Assembly (NCBI GenBank): GCA_964533215.1 | Contig: CAZHLJ010000001.1 | Coordinates: 248,001-312,000 of the forward strand | Source of the DNA: Bact-08 sp964533215 | GTDB lineage: Bacteria > Bacteroidota > Bacteroidia > Bacteroidales > UBA932 | Length of the DNA: 64,000 nucleotides | Direction: 5' to 3' | Shown: piece by piece, positions 43,593-53,068 of the stretch | Layout of the letters: every line of letters begins with the position of its first letter | Numbering within the stretch: the stretch's first letter is position 1 | The notes under the pieces: generated by a model | The model's database searches: none | The model's input: the letters and a program-made list of their open reading frames with translations, nothing else | Told to the model about the DNA's origin: nothing | Translations under genes and position numbers: made by a program

Positions 43593-44267
43593 ATGGTATT
43601 GCTGGATTTGCTTTTACCGAGGATATGTCCGGTGTGTGGGAGATTGTTGCTGAGGAATGAGAAATATCTATGTTTAGGCTGTCTTGCAGACCTTCCTTTT
43701 TCTTTCTTCTGGACTTGGCCTGATAACCCTGCCGAGGTGCGTTTCTGGGGCAGGCTTGATATTATACGGGCCGCCTCATTGCTTATTTACAGAGATGAGA
43801 GCCCTTACAAAAGGATAATTCATTTTTTCAAGTACAAAAGTTGTACAGGATTGGGCAACTTTATGGGAGAGATGCTTGCACGCAGGCTTTCAGAGAGTAA
43901 ACTTTATAATGACATAGATATAATAGTTCCGGTGCCTCTCCACCCATTGAAAAAATGGAAGAGGGGATACAACCAGTCTTATATATTGGCAAAATCGATA
44001 GGAAAGATATTGAATGTGCCGGTGGAGGAGAGGGCACTTAAAAGAAGAAGGTTTACGGCAACCCAGACCAAAAAAGATGCCCAGCACAGATGGGAAAATG
44101 TAAAGAGTGCCTTCAAAATCAAAAACAGAGAGCTGATAGAGGGAAAGCATGTACTTCTTGTAGATGATGTGCTGACTACAGGTGCTACCTTGGAGGCTTG
44201 TGGTGAACATATTCTGAAATGCAGAGGTTGCAGGCTCAGTATTGTTACACTCGCGTATGTTGAATAA
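43593..44267 (+). CDS. ComF family phosphoribosyltransferase-like protein
   Basis: About 224 residues from the ATG at 43593; a GTG one codon earlier is also possible. The N-terminal zinc ribbon is CPVCGRLLLRNEKYLCLGC and the phosphoribosyltransferase signature is VLLVDDVLTTGATLEA near the C-terminus (about 190-205). ComF is linked to DNA uptake in competent bacteria, but it is widespread in non-competent ones too. It begins 11 bases after the S41 protease. Confidence 0.93.
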   Translation: MVLLDLLLPRICPVCGRLLLRNEKYLCLGCLADLPFSFFWTWPDNPAEVRFWGRLDIIRAASLLIYRDESPYKRIIHFFKYKSCTGLGNFMGEMLARRLSESKLYNDIDIIVPVPLHPLKKWKRGYNQSYILAKSIGKILNVPVEERALKRRRFTATQTKKDAQHRWENVKSAFKIKNRELIEGKHVLLVDDVLTTGATLEACGEHILKCRGCRLSIVTLAYVE

Positions 44268-44280
44268 TTTAGTAGATTTG
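44250..44280 (+). promoter_or_regulatory. Candidate near-leaderless promoter of cdaA
   Basis: TTG (44250-44252), a 20-base spacer and TAGATTTG (44273-44280) match the Bacteroidota promoter, at the end of comF. The -7 box ends 9 bases before the cdaA ATG, so the mRNA would have a leader of a few bases. It could give cdaA expression apart from the upstream genes. Confidence 0.5.
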
Positions 44281-44289
44281 CACTAATTT

Positions 44290-45072
44290 ATGTTCGACTT
44301 CATTAAGATAGAGCTCATCGATATAATCGATATAACCTTGGTTGGTATTCTTATCTATCAAGCTTATAAGCTCATACGTGGCACTGCCGCACTCAATATA
44401 TTTACCGGGATTATAATACTTTACTTTATATGGCTGGTGGTCAAGGCTCTTCATATGGATCTGCTCAATGCCATTCTGGATCAGGTTGTGGGAGTGGGCG
44501 TTCTGGCGCTGATAATAGTCTTCCAACAGGAGATAAGGAGGTTCTTGCTGAGGCTAGGCACAAGGTATATGAAATCGGGGCAAAAACTCAGCCTGCTGAA
44601 TGCCTTTCTTGGAACCAAGCATAAGGTGGTATCTGTAGGTTTGCTGAACGAACTTACACATGCTTGCAGGAGAATGTCGGAGACAAAGACAGGGGCGCTG
44701 ATAGTAATGGCAAGAAGCTCTTCGCTTGAATTTGTGGTAGAGACCGGGGACAGGATAGACTCAAATGTAAACAGGAGGCTGATTGAGAATATATTTTTCA
44801 AGAATGCACCTCTTCATGATGGCGCTATGGTTATTGCCGGAGATAAGATAGTTGCTGCCAGATGCACGCTCCCGATCACCGAAAACCCAAACATCCCTGC
44901 CTCTTTCGGGATGAGGCACAGAGCTGCGCTTGGTATTTCGGAAATGAGCGATGCCGGAGTAATTGTTGTTTCAGAGCAGACGGGAGACATCTCCTATGTT
45001 ATTAATGGAGAACTCAAGAAGATGAACAGCATAAATGAGCTTAGGCTTGCGATAGAGAACTCTTACAAATAA
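44290..45072 (+). CDS. cdaA: Diadenylate cyclase CdaA
   Basis: A 260-residue membrane-bound c-di-AMP synthase. Three N-terminal membrane segments (about 10-75) precede the DisA-N cyclase domain, with the catalytic DGA (NAPLHDGAMVIAG, about 177-189) and the RHR ATP-binding motif (GMRHRAALGISE, about 208-220). It makes cyclic di-AMP, which controls osmotic and cell-wall balance. No GlmM or CdaR partner is adjacent; mutS2 follows after 11 bases. Confidence 0.95.
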   Translation: MFDFIKIELIDIIDITLVGILIYQAYKLIRGTAALNIFTGIIILYFIWLVVKALHMDLLNAILDQVVGVGVLALIIVFQQEIRRFLLRLGTRYMKSGQKLSLLNAFLGTKHKVVSVGLLNELTHACRRMSETKTGALIVMARSSSLEFVVETGDRIDSNVNRRLIENIFFKNAPLHDGAMVIAGDKIVAARCTLPITENPNIPASFGMRHRAALGISEMSDAGVIVVSEQTGDISYVINGELKKMNSINELRLAIENSYK

Positions 45073-45083
45073 GCCCGGCCATT

Positions 45084-47591
45084 ATGATAAATACAGAAAA
45101 ATTAGAACAGAAGATAGGATTTGACAGAATCCGGTCAATGACTGAGGGCCGATGTTCCACCTCCTTGGCAAAGAACAGAGTGGCTGAAGCATGCTTTCTT
45201 ACATCTTTTGCAGAGATAGAGAGCAAACTCTCACAGACAGACGAGATGAGGGTCATTTCAATGTTCGAATCATCATTCCCTGATTCCGGTTACGTAGATA
45301 CACTACCTTTCCTCAGACAGCTTGAGGCACAATACTCATTTCTGGACACAGGATCAATCGGCAGACTAAAGCTATCGCTGGACACAGTAAGAGGAATTGT
45401 CACGTTTTTCAAAAATACGAAAGATGGACTCTATCCCAACCTTAAAATACTGGTAGAGCCAATTGTGCTTTTTCCTGAGATAACAAGGAGGATTGATGCC
45501 CTGCTGGACAAATTCGGAGAGATTAGGGACAGTGCCAGCCCGGAACTCCAGAGCATAAGACGATCTATAAGGGATAAGGAGGGCGTGATATCAAAGAGGA
45601 TAACATCAATACTGCGCAAGATACAATCGGAGGGGCTGGCTGATGAAGAGGCAACAGTCTCGGTGAGGGATGGAAGGATGCTCATTCCGGTATCTGTTGC
45701 AAATAAAAGAAAAGTACCGGGATTCATATATGACGAGTCGGCCTCAGGCAAGACTGCCTTTATTGAGCCGATGGAGATAGTTGAACTTAACAATCAGGTG
45801 CGGGAGCTGCATTTTGCCGAGCAGAGGGAGATTCAGAAGATTCTTATTGAATTTTCTGACTTTCTAAGGCCATATTTGCCTGAGCTATTGTCTGCCGCAG
45901 ATTTTCTGGGAGAGATAGATTTCATCAGGGCAAAAGCCCTTCTTGCCATACAGATCCAAGCAGGCAAGCCTGTTTTGTCCAAGGAGAGGGAGCTTAACCT
46001 TCAGAGGGGTCGTCATCCGCTTTTGGAGATGGCTCTCAAAAGAGAGGGAAAGGAGATTGTCCCGCTCACCCTCAACCTTAACAAGGATAAGCACATACTG
46101 CTGATTTCCGGGCCAAATGCCGGAGGCAAGTCTGTATGCCTGAAGACCGTCGGTCTGCTTCAATATATGCTTCAATGTGGATTTCTGATACCAGCATCTG
46201 AGAGCTCAGAACTGGGAATATTCAACTCTGTATTCATTGATATTGGAGATGAGCAATCGATAGAAAACGACCTTAGTACATACAGTTCTCACCTCAAGAA
46301 TATGCGGGACGTACTCTCTGAGGCAGACAGCAAATCGTTGGTCCTGATAGATGAGTTTGGAGCCGGCACGGAGCCTACTGCCGGAGGTGCAATTGCTGAG
46401 GCAATATTGGCAGAGATTGAGGGGAAAGGGGCTTTTGGCGTTATAACTACTCACTATAGTAATCTTAAGTTCTTCGCTAGCAGTAGTAAAGGGGTCATAA
46501 ACGGGGGAATGCAGTTCGACGTTCAGAACATAAAGCCACTTTTTAAACTGGAAATTGGCACTCCTGGCAGCTCTTTTGCATTCGAACTTGCACGAAAGAT
46601 GGGTTTGCCGGAGCAGGTTGTGAAGGCGGCAGAGGAGAAAGCAGGTTCAGACTTTGTAGACCTGGAGAAGCATCTTAAGAAGATTGCTAAAAACCGAAGA
46701 CAGTGGGAAGAGAGACTGGCAAAGATAAAGAGTACAGACAAAACACTTGAGAGTATCACGGATAAGTATCAGAAAGAGCTTTCGGACATACAGTTGCTAA
46801 AGAAAAGTATTATCTCCGAGGCTAAGGAGGAGGCTAAAAGGATGCTTGCGGAGACCAACAAGAAAATAGAGTCTACAATAAAAGAGATAAGGGAGAGTCA
46901 GGCCGAGAAAGAGAAAACCAAGGAGTTGCGCAAGGAGCTTGACGAATACAATAAGGAGCTGCTTAGTGTTAAACAGACTTCGGATGATGAGAAGATTGCC
47001 CGCAAGATGGAGCAGCTTCAGCGGAGGAAAGAGAGAAGTGAGGAGAGAAAGAGTGAGAGGGAGAAGAAAGGAGGAGACCAGTCTCAGCAGAAAGTAGTAC
47101 AGAAGATTGTGGCCAAGGATGAACCTCTTAAAGCAGGGGATAAGGTTAAGGTAAAGGGAGGCGATCTTATCGGAGAGATAATAAGGCTCGACAACAACGA
47201 CGTGAGTGTGGCAATTGGTAGCATTATAAGCAAGATGGCCAAGGATAAGGTAGAGAGAATCTCCAACAACGAGTATCAGTCGGCATCCAAAAGCCAGGTT
47301 AGGAAAAGCACCTATCAGGATCTTGGGGTTTCCGAGAGAAGGCTGAATTTCAAGCCTTCGATAGATATAAGAGGTCAAAGATTGGAAGAGGCTATAGACA
47401 GTGTCACCCATTTTATAGATGATGCTCTGATGCTTGGCTTCCCGGAGGTTAAGATATTACATGGCAAAGGCAATGGAATCCTTAAGGAGGAGATACGGAA
47501 ATATCTCAAGACAGTTGGGGGGATTGCCTCTATGAAGGACGAGCTTCTGGAGCTTGGAGGTTCCGGAATTACCGTTGTAAAGCTTGATTAA
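45084..47591 (+). CDS. mutS2: Endonuclease MutS2
   Basis: An 835-residue MutS2. The Walker A motif is ISGPNAGGKSVCLKT (about 342-356), the Walker B/D-loop is VLIDEFGAGTEPTAGGA, and a long coiled-coil linker (about 510-690) leads to the C-terminal Smr nuclease domain (IDIRGQRLEEAIDSV, KILHGKGNGILKEEIR). Bacterial MutS2 acts on branched DNA and on collided ribosomes rather than in mismatch repair. It lies 11 bases after cdaA. Confidence 0.97.
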   Translation: MINTEKLEQKIGFDRIRSMTEGRCSTSLAKNRVAEACFLTSFAEIESKLSQTDEMRVISMFESSFPDSGYVDTLPFLRQLEAQYSFLDTGSIGRLKLSLDTVRGIVTFFKNTKDGLYPNLKILVEPIVLFPEITRRIDALLDKFGEIRDSASPELQSIRRSIRDKEGVISKRITSILRKIQSEGLADEEATVSVRDGRMLIPVSVANKRKVPGFIYDESASGKTAFIEPMEIVELNNQVRELHFAEQREIQKILIEFSDFLRPYLPELLSAADFLGEIDFIRAKALLAIQIQAGKPVLSKERELNLQRGRHPLLEMALKREGKEIVPLTLNLNKDKHILLISGPNAGGKSVCLKTVGLLQYMLQCGFLIPASESSELGIFNSVFIDIGDEQSIENDLSTYSSHLKNMRDVLSEADSKSLVLIDEFGAGTEPTAGGAIAEAILAEIEGKGAFGVITTHYSNLKFFASSSKGVINGGMQFDVQNIKPLFKLEIGTPGSSFAFELARKMGLPEQVVKAAEEKAGSDFVDLEKHLKKIAKNRRQWEERLAKIKSTDKTLESITDKYQKELSDIQLLKKSIISEAKEEAKRMLAETNKKIESTIKEIRESQAEKEKTKELRKELDEYNKELLSVKQTSDDEKIARKMEQLQRRKERSEERKSEREKKGGDQSQQKVVQKIVAKDEPLKAGDKVKVKGGDLIGEIIRLDNNDVSVAIGSIISKMAKDKVERISNNEYQSASKSQVRKSTYQDLGVSERRLNFKPSIDIRGQRLEEAIDSVTHFIDDALMLGFPEVKILHGKGNGILKEEIRKYLKTVGGIASMKDELLELGGSGITVVKLD

Positions 47592-47606
47592 CTAAATTAT
47601 CATAAT

Positions 47607-48020
47607 ATGATTAAGAAATATTTAAAAACATGGGCACTGCTGATTTCGGCAGTTTTTGTGATAGCCTCGTGTACAAACCGTGAAAAGGAGATAGCCTCTC
47701 ATACGAAAGCTTTTCTAAACGCTTATTTCAACATTGACTACAAGACTGCAAGTGGGTTCTGCACTAAAGAGCTTGGCAGGGAGCTTATAGGCTCTCTCAA
47801 AAGTCTGGACAGTCTGGAGCCGAGTGTGAGGACAATGTTGGAAAAACAGTCAAAAGAGGCAAAGACGGAGATAATATCTATAAGCACTGATAAAAGGAAA
47901 GATAGTGCTACTGTTTTATACAAGGTTATTCTTCCAAGCTTTCCGAAGGGCATAGAAAATACCCTGTCGTTGGTGAAGATGGATAAAAAATGGTGGGTTG
48001 TCGCATTGGGTGACAAATAA
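47607..48020 (+). CDS. Small lipoprotein (DUF4878-like)
   Basis: A 137-residue protein with a lipoprotein signal (ALLISAVFVIASCTN, Cys about 22). The rest is a cone-shaped NTF2-like domain: KAFLNAYFNIDYKTASGFCT, ATVLYKVILPSFPKG and the C-terminal MDKKWWVVALGDK, a pattern seen in DUF4878/NTF2-like lipoproteins. It lies 15 bases after mutS2 and 12 bases before the PHP gene. Function unknown. Confidence 0.65.
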   Translation: MIKKYLKTWALLISAVFVIASCTNREKEIASHTKAFLNAYFNIDYKTASGFCTKELGRELIGSLKSLDSLEPSVRTMLEKQSKEAKTEIISISTDKRKDSATVLYKVILPSFPKGIENTLSLVKMDKKWWVVALGDK

Positions 48021-48032
48021 AGTTGTACAGTT

Positions 48033-48869
48033 TTGAAACTTATAGACTCACACACTCATAGCGAATTTTCCCCTGACTCACGAATGTCTATGGAGGAGGC
48101 CGTCATCCAGGCCAGGACTTTGGGGCTGGGTGGAATAATATTTACAGATCATGCAGATATTGATTTGCCTTCCGGCAATACTGCATTCATGTTCGAGCCG
48201 GCACTTCAGCAACAGCAGATTGACCGTCTAAAGGGAAAATACAGCATTACAAATTCAGAATCGGACTTTAAAGTACTTAAGGGAATTGAAATAGGTTTGC
48301 AGACACATACGATTGAGAAGGCTGCTGCATTCGTCAATAACTATAGTTTCGACACAATAATAGCGTCTATTCATAATCTGGATGGTTGCGACCCTTATCA
48401 TGACCCTTACTATGATAACAAGAGTATAGATGAGGCCTATGGGAGATACCTGGAAGTAATGTATGAATGTCTTTCCAGGTTTGGCAATTTTGATGTATTG
48501 GGGCATTACGATTATATAACAAGATATGCACCATACCGGGAGAAGGTAATTCAATATTCGAGGTTCGGCGACATTCTTGACCAGATACTTCGTTTGTTGG
48601 TCAAAGATGGCAAGGCATTGGAGATAAATTCAAATACCTATAGGAATAAAAAATCTAGAAACAGCACGTCAACCTTTCCATATCCAGATCCGCAGGTGCT
48701 TAAAAGATTCAAGGAGTTGGGTGGAGAGACTGTAGCCCTTGCATCAGATGCACATGAAACGAGCCGTCTTTCAGAGAATTTCGGCTTTTATACAGATTTT
48801 ATCAAAAATTGCGGCTTCCGTTATATTGTACACTACGAAGACAGGAGGGCAGTTTTTACTTCGATTTAG
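48033..48869 (+). CDS. PHP-domain phosphatase (HisJ-type histidinol-phosphatase family)
   Basis: A 278-residue PHP protein from a TTG start. The metal ligands appear as DSHTHSEFSPDS (His-x-His), FTDHAD, EIGLQ, ASIHNLDG and the C-terminal ALASDAHETSRL. HisJ-type enzymes dephosphorylate histidinol phosphate; members outside his operons also act on other phosphate monoesters. No other his gene is present here, so the substrate is not certain. The 3' end overlaps the convergent secreted protein gene by 14 bases. Confidence 0.85.
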   Translation: MKLIDSHTHSEFSPDSRMSMEEAVIQARTLGLGGIIFTDHADIDLPSGNTAFMFEPALQQQQIDRLKGKYSITNSESDFKVLKGIEIGLQTHTIEKAAAFVNNYSFDTIIASIHNLDGCDPYHDPYYDNKSIDEAYGRYLEVMYECLSRFGNFDVLGHYDYITRYAPYREKVIQYSRFGDILDQILRLLVKDGKALEINSNTYRNKKSRNSTSTFPYPDPQVLKRFKELGGETVALASDAHETSRLSENFGFYTDFIKNCGFRYIVHYEDRRAVFTSI

Positions 48870-49290
48870 ACTCCCTTGCTTTGGCTTCGGCCTTCAGTTT
48901 ATCTTTTTCGGCCTTTTTATTCTTGGCATAGCTTCCTGTCATTTTCTGATACTTAAGAAACTGCTCTGCGTTAAATATCAGCCTAAAAGCATCTTCAGTC
49001 TTTTTGAACCATTTGTCCTGCACGGCTCTATAGTTTTCTGAGCTCTGAACTCCACCTTTCTTCATTTTCTCGAACTCATCGTATACACCCTGGAGGTTTG
49101 CCTGCAACACAGAATCAACCCTAAATGTCTGTGAGTCGTTAAGGCCGAAATCCTTTTGAAATTTATCGGCTTGTATTGCAGCCATTTCTACAGGAGTTTT
49201 CTGCGGCTCCTGTTCTTGGTTCTGGGCAAAAGCAGATATTGTGATCATTAGTAAAGTGATCGTTGTAAAGATTCTTATTTGGGTTTTCAT
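48856..49290 (-). CDS. Exported helical protein of unknown function
   Basis: About 144 residues from the ATG at 49290 (MKTQIRIFTTITLLMITISAFAQ), with a signal peptide. The mature part is charged and helical, with AAIQADKFQKDFGLNDSQTF in the middle and a lysine-rich C-terminus (NKKAEKDKLKAEAKARESKSK). The pattern recalls the small Spy/LTXXQ-like periplasmic proteins of Bacteroidota, but I cannot make a firm call. The 3' end overlaps the PHP gene by 14 bases. Confidence 0.65.
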   Translation of the reverse strand: MKTQIRIFTTITLLMITISAFAQNQEQEPQKTPVEMAAIQADKFQKDFGLNDSQTFRVDSVLQANLQGVYDEFEKMKKGGVQSSENYRAVQDKWFKKTEDAFRLIFNAEQFLKYQKMTGSYAKNKKAEKDKLKAEAKARESKSK

Positions 49291-49394
49291 CTGTTTAATG
49301 ATTAATCTATGGTTGTCACCGGGATTTCTCACAAATTTAACTTTTTCAACTCAAACTGCAAACCTGGGACAATACAATCTCAAAATAGTAATTG

Positions 49395-49402
49395 TATATT
49401 TG
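49395..49402 (+). promoter_or_regulatory. Candidate -7 element for the COG4324 aminopeptidase
   Basis: TATATTTG fits TAnnTTTG and lies 19 bases before the ATG at 49422. No -33 box is seen. Confidence 0.45.
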
Positions 49403-49421
49403 CAATCAAAAGAATATTATA

Positions 49422-50408
49422 ATGAAAGCGGCGTTTAAAGTTGTTGTGGCAGTAATACTGTTAGTCTGGCTTTCCGGATGTGGCAGGTTTCTCTATTTGA
49501 CACAGGCGGTAAATGGGCATTGTCGTTTGATGCGCTCAAGAGTGCCGGTCGAGAAGGTCCTCAACGAGAACCCTTCGGATACTCTTATTCAGAATAAGTT
49601 ATGGATGGCTTACGAAGTGCGCGATTTTGCATCGAGAGAGATGGGGCTGCCGCAAAACAAGAGCTACAAATTCTATTCTGATATTAAAAGGGAGTATGTT
49701 GGCTGGAATGTCTATTGTGCCCCTAAATTCTCCGTTGAGCCTGTACGGTGGATTTTCCCGATAGCCGGCAGGGTTGTCTACCGTGGATATTTTCATAAAA
49801 AGGCAGCAATAAGGTTTGCTGCGAAGATGGAGAAAAAGGGCTATGATGTTTATGTTTCTCCAATAGATGCGTACTCTACTTTGGGTTGGTATAATGATCC
49901 TGTCTTGAGTTCCAATCTTCAGCTCGATTCAATTCAGCTTGCGGGACTTATAATCCACGAAATGGCTCATCAGCAGCTTTATTTGAAGGGAGATTCCCAA
50001 TTCTCGGAAAGCTTTGCTGTTGCAGTGGAGAGGGCTGGGGTAAAGAGGTGGCTGAAATATATAGGGCGTAAGGATCAGATACCTGTTGCCCAGATGCAGT
50101 GGGCGAGGGAGGATGCCTACAACTCGATAATGTTCGATGTCCGCAGCCGTCTGAACGAAATCTATACCAGTGGTTTGGATAAAAAGGTCATGGCGCAGAA
50201 AAAGGACTCTCTGCTTCAGGCGCTTTTGCAAAAATATCCGGTGCTTAAAAAAGGTACTGTGGACAATAAATATTCTGAGGTGAACAACGCCTGGTTTGTC
50301 CCGATAAGCACCTACTACACACTAGTCCCAAAATTCCAAAGCATGCTCGACAGTGTCAAAGGGAACTTCCCGAAATTCTACAAAAAGGCAGGCGAGATAG
50401 GTAAATGA
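49422..50408 (+). CDS. Predicted aminopeptidase, COG4324 (lipoprotein)
   Basis: About 328 residues from the ATG at 49422 (MKAAFKVVVAVILLVWLSGC), with a lipoprotein signal. It matches the Aminopep/COG4324 family: CRLMRSRVPVEKVL, YRGYFHKKAA, DPVLSSNLQLDSIQLAGLII and the zinc motif HEMAHQQLY followed by SFAVAVERAG. Activity is unproven for most members. It ends the conserved chromosomal part; the AT-rich restriction-modification island follows. Confidence 0.88.
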   Translation: MKAAFKVVVAVILLVWLSGCGRFLYLTQAVNGHCRLMRSRVPVEKVLNENPSDTLIQNKLWMAYEVRDFASREMGLPQNKSYKFYSDIKREYVGWNVYCAPKFSVEPVRWIFPIAGRVVYRGYFHKKAAIRFAAKMEKKGYDVYVSPIDAYSTLGWYNDPVLSSNLQLDSIQLAGLIIHEMAHQQLYLKGDSQFSESFAVAVERAGVKRWLKYIGRKDQIPVAQMQWAREDAYNSIMFDVRSRLNEIYTSGLDKKVMAQKKDSLLQALLQKYPVLKKGTVDNKYSEVNNAWFVPISTYYTLVPKFQSMLDSVKGNFPKFYKKAGEIGK

Positions 50409-50764
50409 AGGACTAATAAAATGTCTATGTTAAATATATCTGTCTTATATATGAAAGTAAATAACTTTTGATAAACAGATTGGGATTGAAAATGGTTCAT
50501 TTCCCTAAAAATAAAATAAATTGCATTAAGAGTATGGAAGAGCAATATTTAGAGGACTAAATGGTTATAAAGGTTATTCCTTAACTAATTTTCTTTTTTA
50601 TATTTCGTGGTATTTTTGTCATCACAAATAGAGAAATTGAATATAGGTCTATAGAATATATATCACGATAAATTTCAAAATATTCTTTTATTATTATTGC
50701 TTAGTTTAAGACAAATAATAATATAGGATTTATCAGCAATAAAAATTAACTTAAATATATTTTA
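50409..50764 (+). other. AT-rich intergenic spacer before the restriction-modification island
   Basis: A 356-base gap of very high A+T. TATTTTTG at 50611-50618 fits the -7 consensus for the methyltransferase operon and would give a leader of about 140 bases. A 22-codon frame at 50492-50560 has no known relatives. No attachment site, integrase remnant or operator (C-box) was recognised. Confidence 0.55.
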
Positions 50765-51838
50765 ATGAATAAAAGAGTTTTAAATGCCATCGATTTATTT
50801 TCTGGTTGTGGGGGATTTTCATATGGTTTTCAACAAGCAGGTTTTAATATTTTACTAGGTGTAGACAACGATAAATTTGCATTAAAAACCTTTGAGAGGA
50901 ATCATAAAAGAGCAATAGGATTAAACCTAGATTTACATTTAACAGAAACGATAGATATATTAGTAGATAAAATTGGAGAGAATGGGGTTGATGTAATAAT
51001 TGCAGGACCACCTTGCCAAGGTTTTTCTTTAACAGGCACAAGAAATGAAAAAGATAAAAGGAATAGTTTATTTTATTCAATTTTTGCTTTAGCTGAAAGA
51101 ATTAGACCAAAAGCAATTATTATTGAAAACGTTCCTGGTATCGCAAGATTATATAATGGAAAAGCAAAAGATGAAATTCTAAGACTTTGTAAGGAATTTG
51201 GATACACTTGTAATAATAAGGAAATTTATGCACCTGACTATGGCGTTCCACAGATTAGAAAAAGAATGTTTTTTGTTGCTTTGTTAAATGAGATTGGAAA
51301 ATTTGAATTTCCTGTTCCTACTCACAATGAGGAAAATTATGTTACTTGTGAACAGGCAATAGGAGACCTTCCCTCATTAGATAAAGATTTAGGTAAAGAG
51401 GAGATGAATTATACTAGTCCTCCATATTCTGATTATCAAAAGAAAATGAGAAATGGTTCAAAAGTGTTATTTAATCATGTTGGAACAAATCACACTGATT
51501 TGGTTAAAAGTGTCATTTCCTTAGTGCCAGAGGGTGGAAACTATAAAGATTTACCAAATGGTGTTGGAGAATCGAGAAAATTTCATGAAGCATGGACAAG
51601 GTATGATAGTAAAAAACCTTCAAAAACTATAGATACTGGTCATAGAAATCATTTCCACTATAAATGGAACAGGGTACCCACCGTAAGAGAAAACGCGCGG
51701 TTACAATCTTTTCCAGATAATTTTGTCTTTGAGGGTAATAAAACGCAGCAAAATAGACAAGTGGGTAATGCTGTTCCTCCTATGCTTGGTTTATTGATAG
51801 GCCAAAAATTAATTCAGTATTTGTTAGGAAATGACTAA
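50765..51838 (+). CDS. DNA (cytosine-5) methyltransferase 1 of an RM system
   Basis: A 357-residue m5C methyltransferase with all main motifs: I (DLFSGCGGFSYGFQQAGF), IV with catalytic Cys84 (GPPCQGFSLTG), VI (IIENVPGI), VIII (QIRKRMFFVAL) and X (RQVGNAVPPMLG). The target-recognition region lies at about 190-290. It methylates cytosine in the recognition site to protect host DNA. It is AT-rich compared with the neighbouring chromosome and overlaps the next methyltransferase by 8 bases. Confidence 0.95.
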   Translation: MNKRVLNAIDLFSGCGGFSYGFQQAGFNILLGVDNDKFALKTFERNHKRAIGLNLDLHLTETIDILVDKIGENGVDVIIAGPPCQGFSLTGTRNEKDKRNSLFYSIFALAERIRPKAIIIENVPGIARLYNGKAKDEILRLCKEFGYTCNNKEIYAPDYGVPQIRKRMFFVALLNEIGKFEFPVPTHNEENYVTCEQAIGDLPSLDKDLGKEEMNYTSPPYSDYQKKMRNGSKVLFNHVGTNHTDLVKSVISLVPEGGNYKDLPNGVGESRKFHEAWTRYDSKKPSKTIDTGHRNHFHYKWNRVPTVRENARLQSFPDNFVFEGNKTQQNRQVGNAVPPMLGLLIGQKLIQYLLGND

Positions 51839-53066
51839 AAATAAGTTAAATATAATAGATTTATTTGCTGGTTGTGGTGGATTATCTGAAGGATTTGAAA
51901 AATGTGGTGAATTTAATTCTTTAGCATTTGTTGAATGGGAGAAACAGCCATGTATGACGCTTATAAAAAGGCTTGAAAACAAATGGAATTACACCAATTC
52001 TGCGGATATTGTTCTGCAGTTTGATATGCAGAGGGTAGACGAACTTCTTTATGGTTGGAAATCTGATAGTGTTTTTGATAAGCACTTAGGTTTAAATGAA
52101 ATTGTTGGAGGAAGGACCGTTGATGTAATTATTGGGGGACCACCTTGCCAGGCTTATTCCATTGCGGGAAGAGTCCGAGATGTTAATGGAATGCAGAATG
52201 ATTATAGGAACTTCCTTTTTGAAAGTTATTTGGCAATTGTAAAGCATTTTAGGCCAAAAATTTTTGTGTTTGAAAATGTAGAAGGCATTCTAAGTGCCCA
52301 ACCGGGAGGAGTTAGTATAACTCGAAGGATGTCAAATGAGTTTTCTAATATTGGTTATGAAATAATTAGCAATCTTAAAGAAAATGCGCTTCTAAATGCA
52401 GCTGATTATGGCGTACCCCAGCATAGGAAACGTGTGATAATAATTGGTGTTGATTCTAGAAAAATAAAAGCTATTCCAGGCCAAGCGTTGTCGGATTTTT
52501 ATTCAAATATTTTGCCATCATTTAGATCGAAAAATCATAAAACAGTAAAAAATGCCCTTTCAGATTTGCCTAACATATTCCCTTTAAGTATAGAACAAAA
52601 AAGTAGCAGGAAGAGGGAGTCGCATTATTTAGAAGCAAATAATGTGCTGAATCACTTTCCTCGTTTTCATAATTCAAGGGATATTGAGATTTTTAGGGAA
52701 CTAACACTTGATAAAAAAGAGAAAACAAATAAATATCCTGACACAAAATCTTTGATTGAATTATATCATAAGAAGACAGGAAAGATATCAAATTTTCATA
52801 AATATCATGTTCTTGAATTAGATAAGCCAAGCAATACAATTCCGGCTCATCTATATAAAGATGGCTTAAGACATATTCACCCTGACCCGCTGCAAGCAAG
52901 AAGTATTACTCCTAGGGAAGCTGCTAGACTTCAGGGCTTTGATGATGATTTTGAATTTATTGGTAGCATGGGTGACCAATTTAAAATGATTGGTAATGCT
53001 GTTCCACCTCCCTTAGCAGAATGTGTTGCTAAGGCGGTAAAAGAATTTGTTAATAAATATTTTTAG
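51831..53066 (+). CDS. DNA (cytosine-5) methyltransferase 2 of the same RM system
   Basis: A 411-residue m5C methyltransferase. Motif I is DLFAGCGGLSEGFEKCG, motif IV with catalytic Cys106 is GGPPCQAYSIAGR, motif VI is VFENVEGILSAQ, motif VIII is QHRKRVIIIGV and motif X is IGNAVPPPLAECVAK. Only the motifs resemble methyltransferase 1; the variable region is longer and different. Two m5C enzymes in one system are usual when the recognition site is asymmetric and each strand needs its own enzyme. It overlaps methyltransferase 1 by 8 bases and is followed by the nuclease after 2 bases. Confidence 0.95.
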   Translation: MTKNKLNIIDLFAGCGGLSEGFEKCGEFNSLAFVEWEKQPCMTLIKRLENKWNYTNSADIVLQFDMQRVDELLYGWKSDSVFDKHLGLNEIVGGRTVDVIIGGPPCQAYSIAGRVRDVNGMQNDYRNFLFESYLAIVKHFRPKIFVFENVEGILSAQPGGVSITRRMSNEFSNIGYEIISNLKENALLNAADYGVPQHRKRVIIIGVDSRKIKAIPGQALSDFYSNILPSFRSKNHKTVKNALSDLPNIFPLSIEQKSSRKRESHYLEANNVLNHFPRFHNSRDIEIFRELTLDKKEKTNKYPDTKSLIELYHKKTGKISNFHKYHVLELDKPSNTIPAHLYKDGLRHIHPDPLQARSITPREAARLQGFDDDFEFIGSMGDQFKMIGNAVPPPLAECVAKAVKEFVNKYF

Positions 53067-53068
53067 TT

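Noticed and set aside
50492..50560. A 22-codon frame in the gap before the RM island
   Set aside because: Too short and AT-rich; no start signal or recognisable protein.
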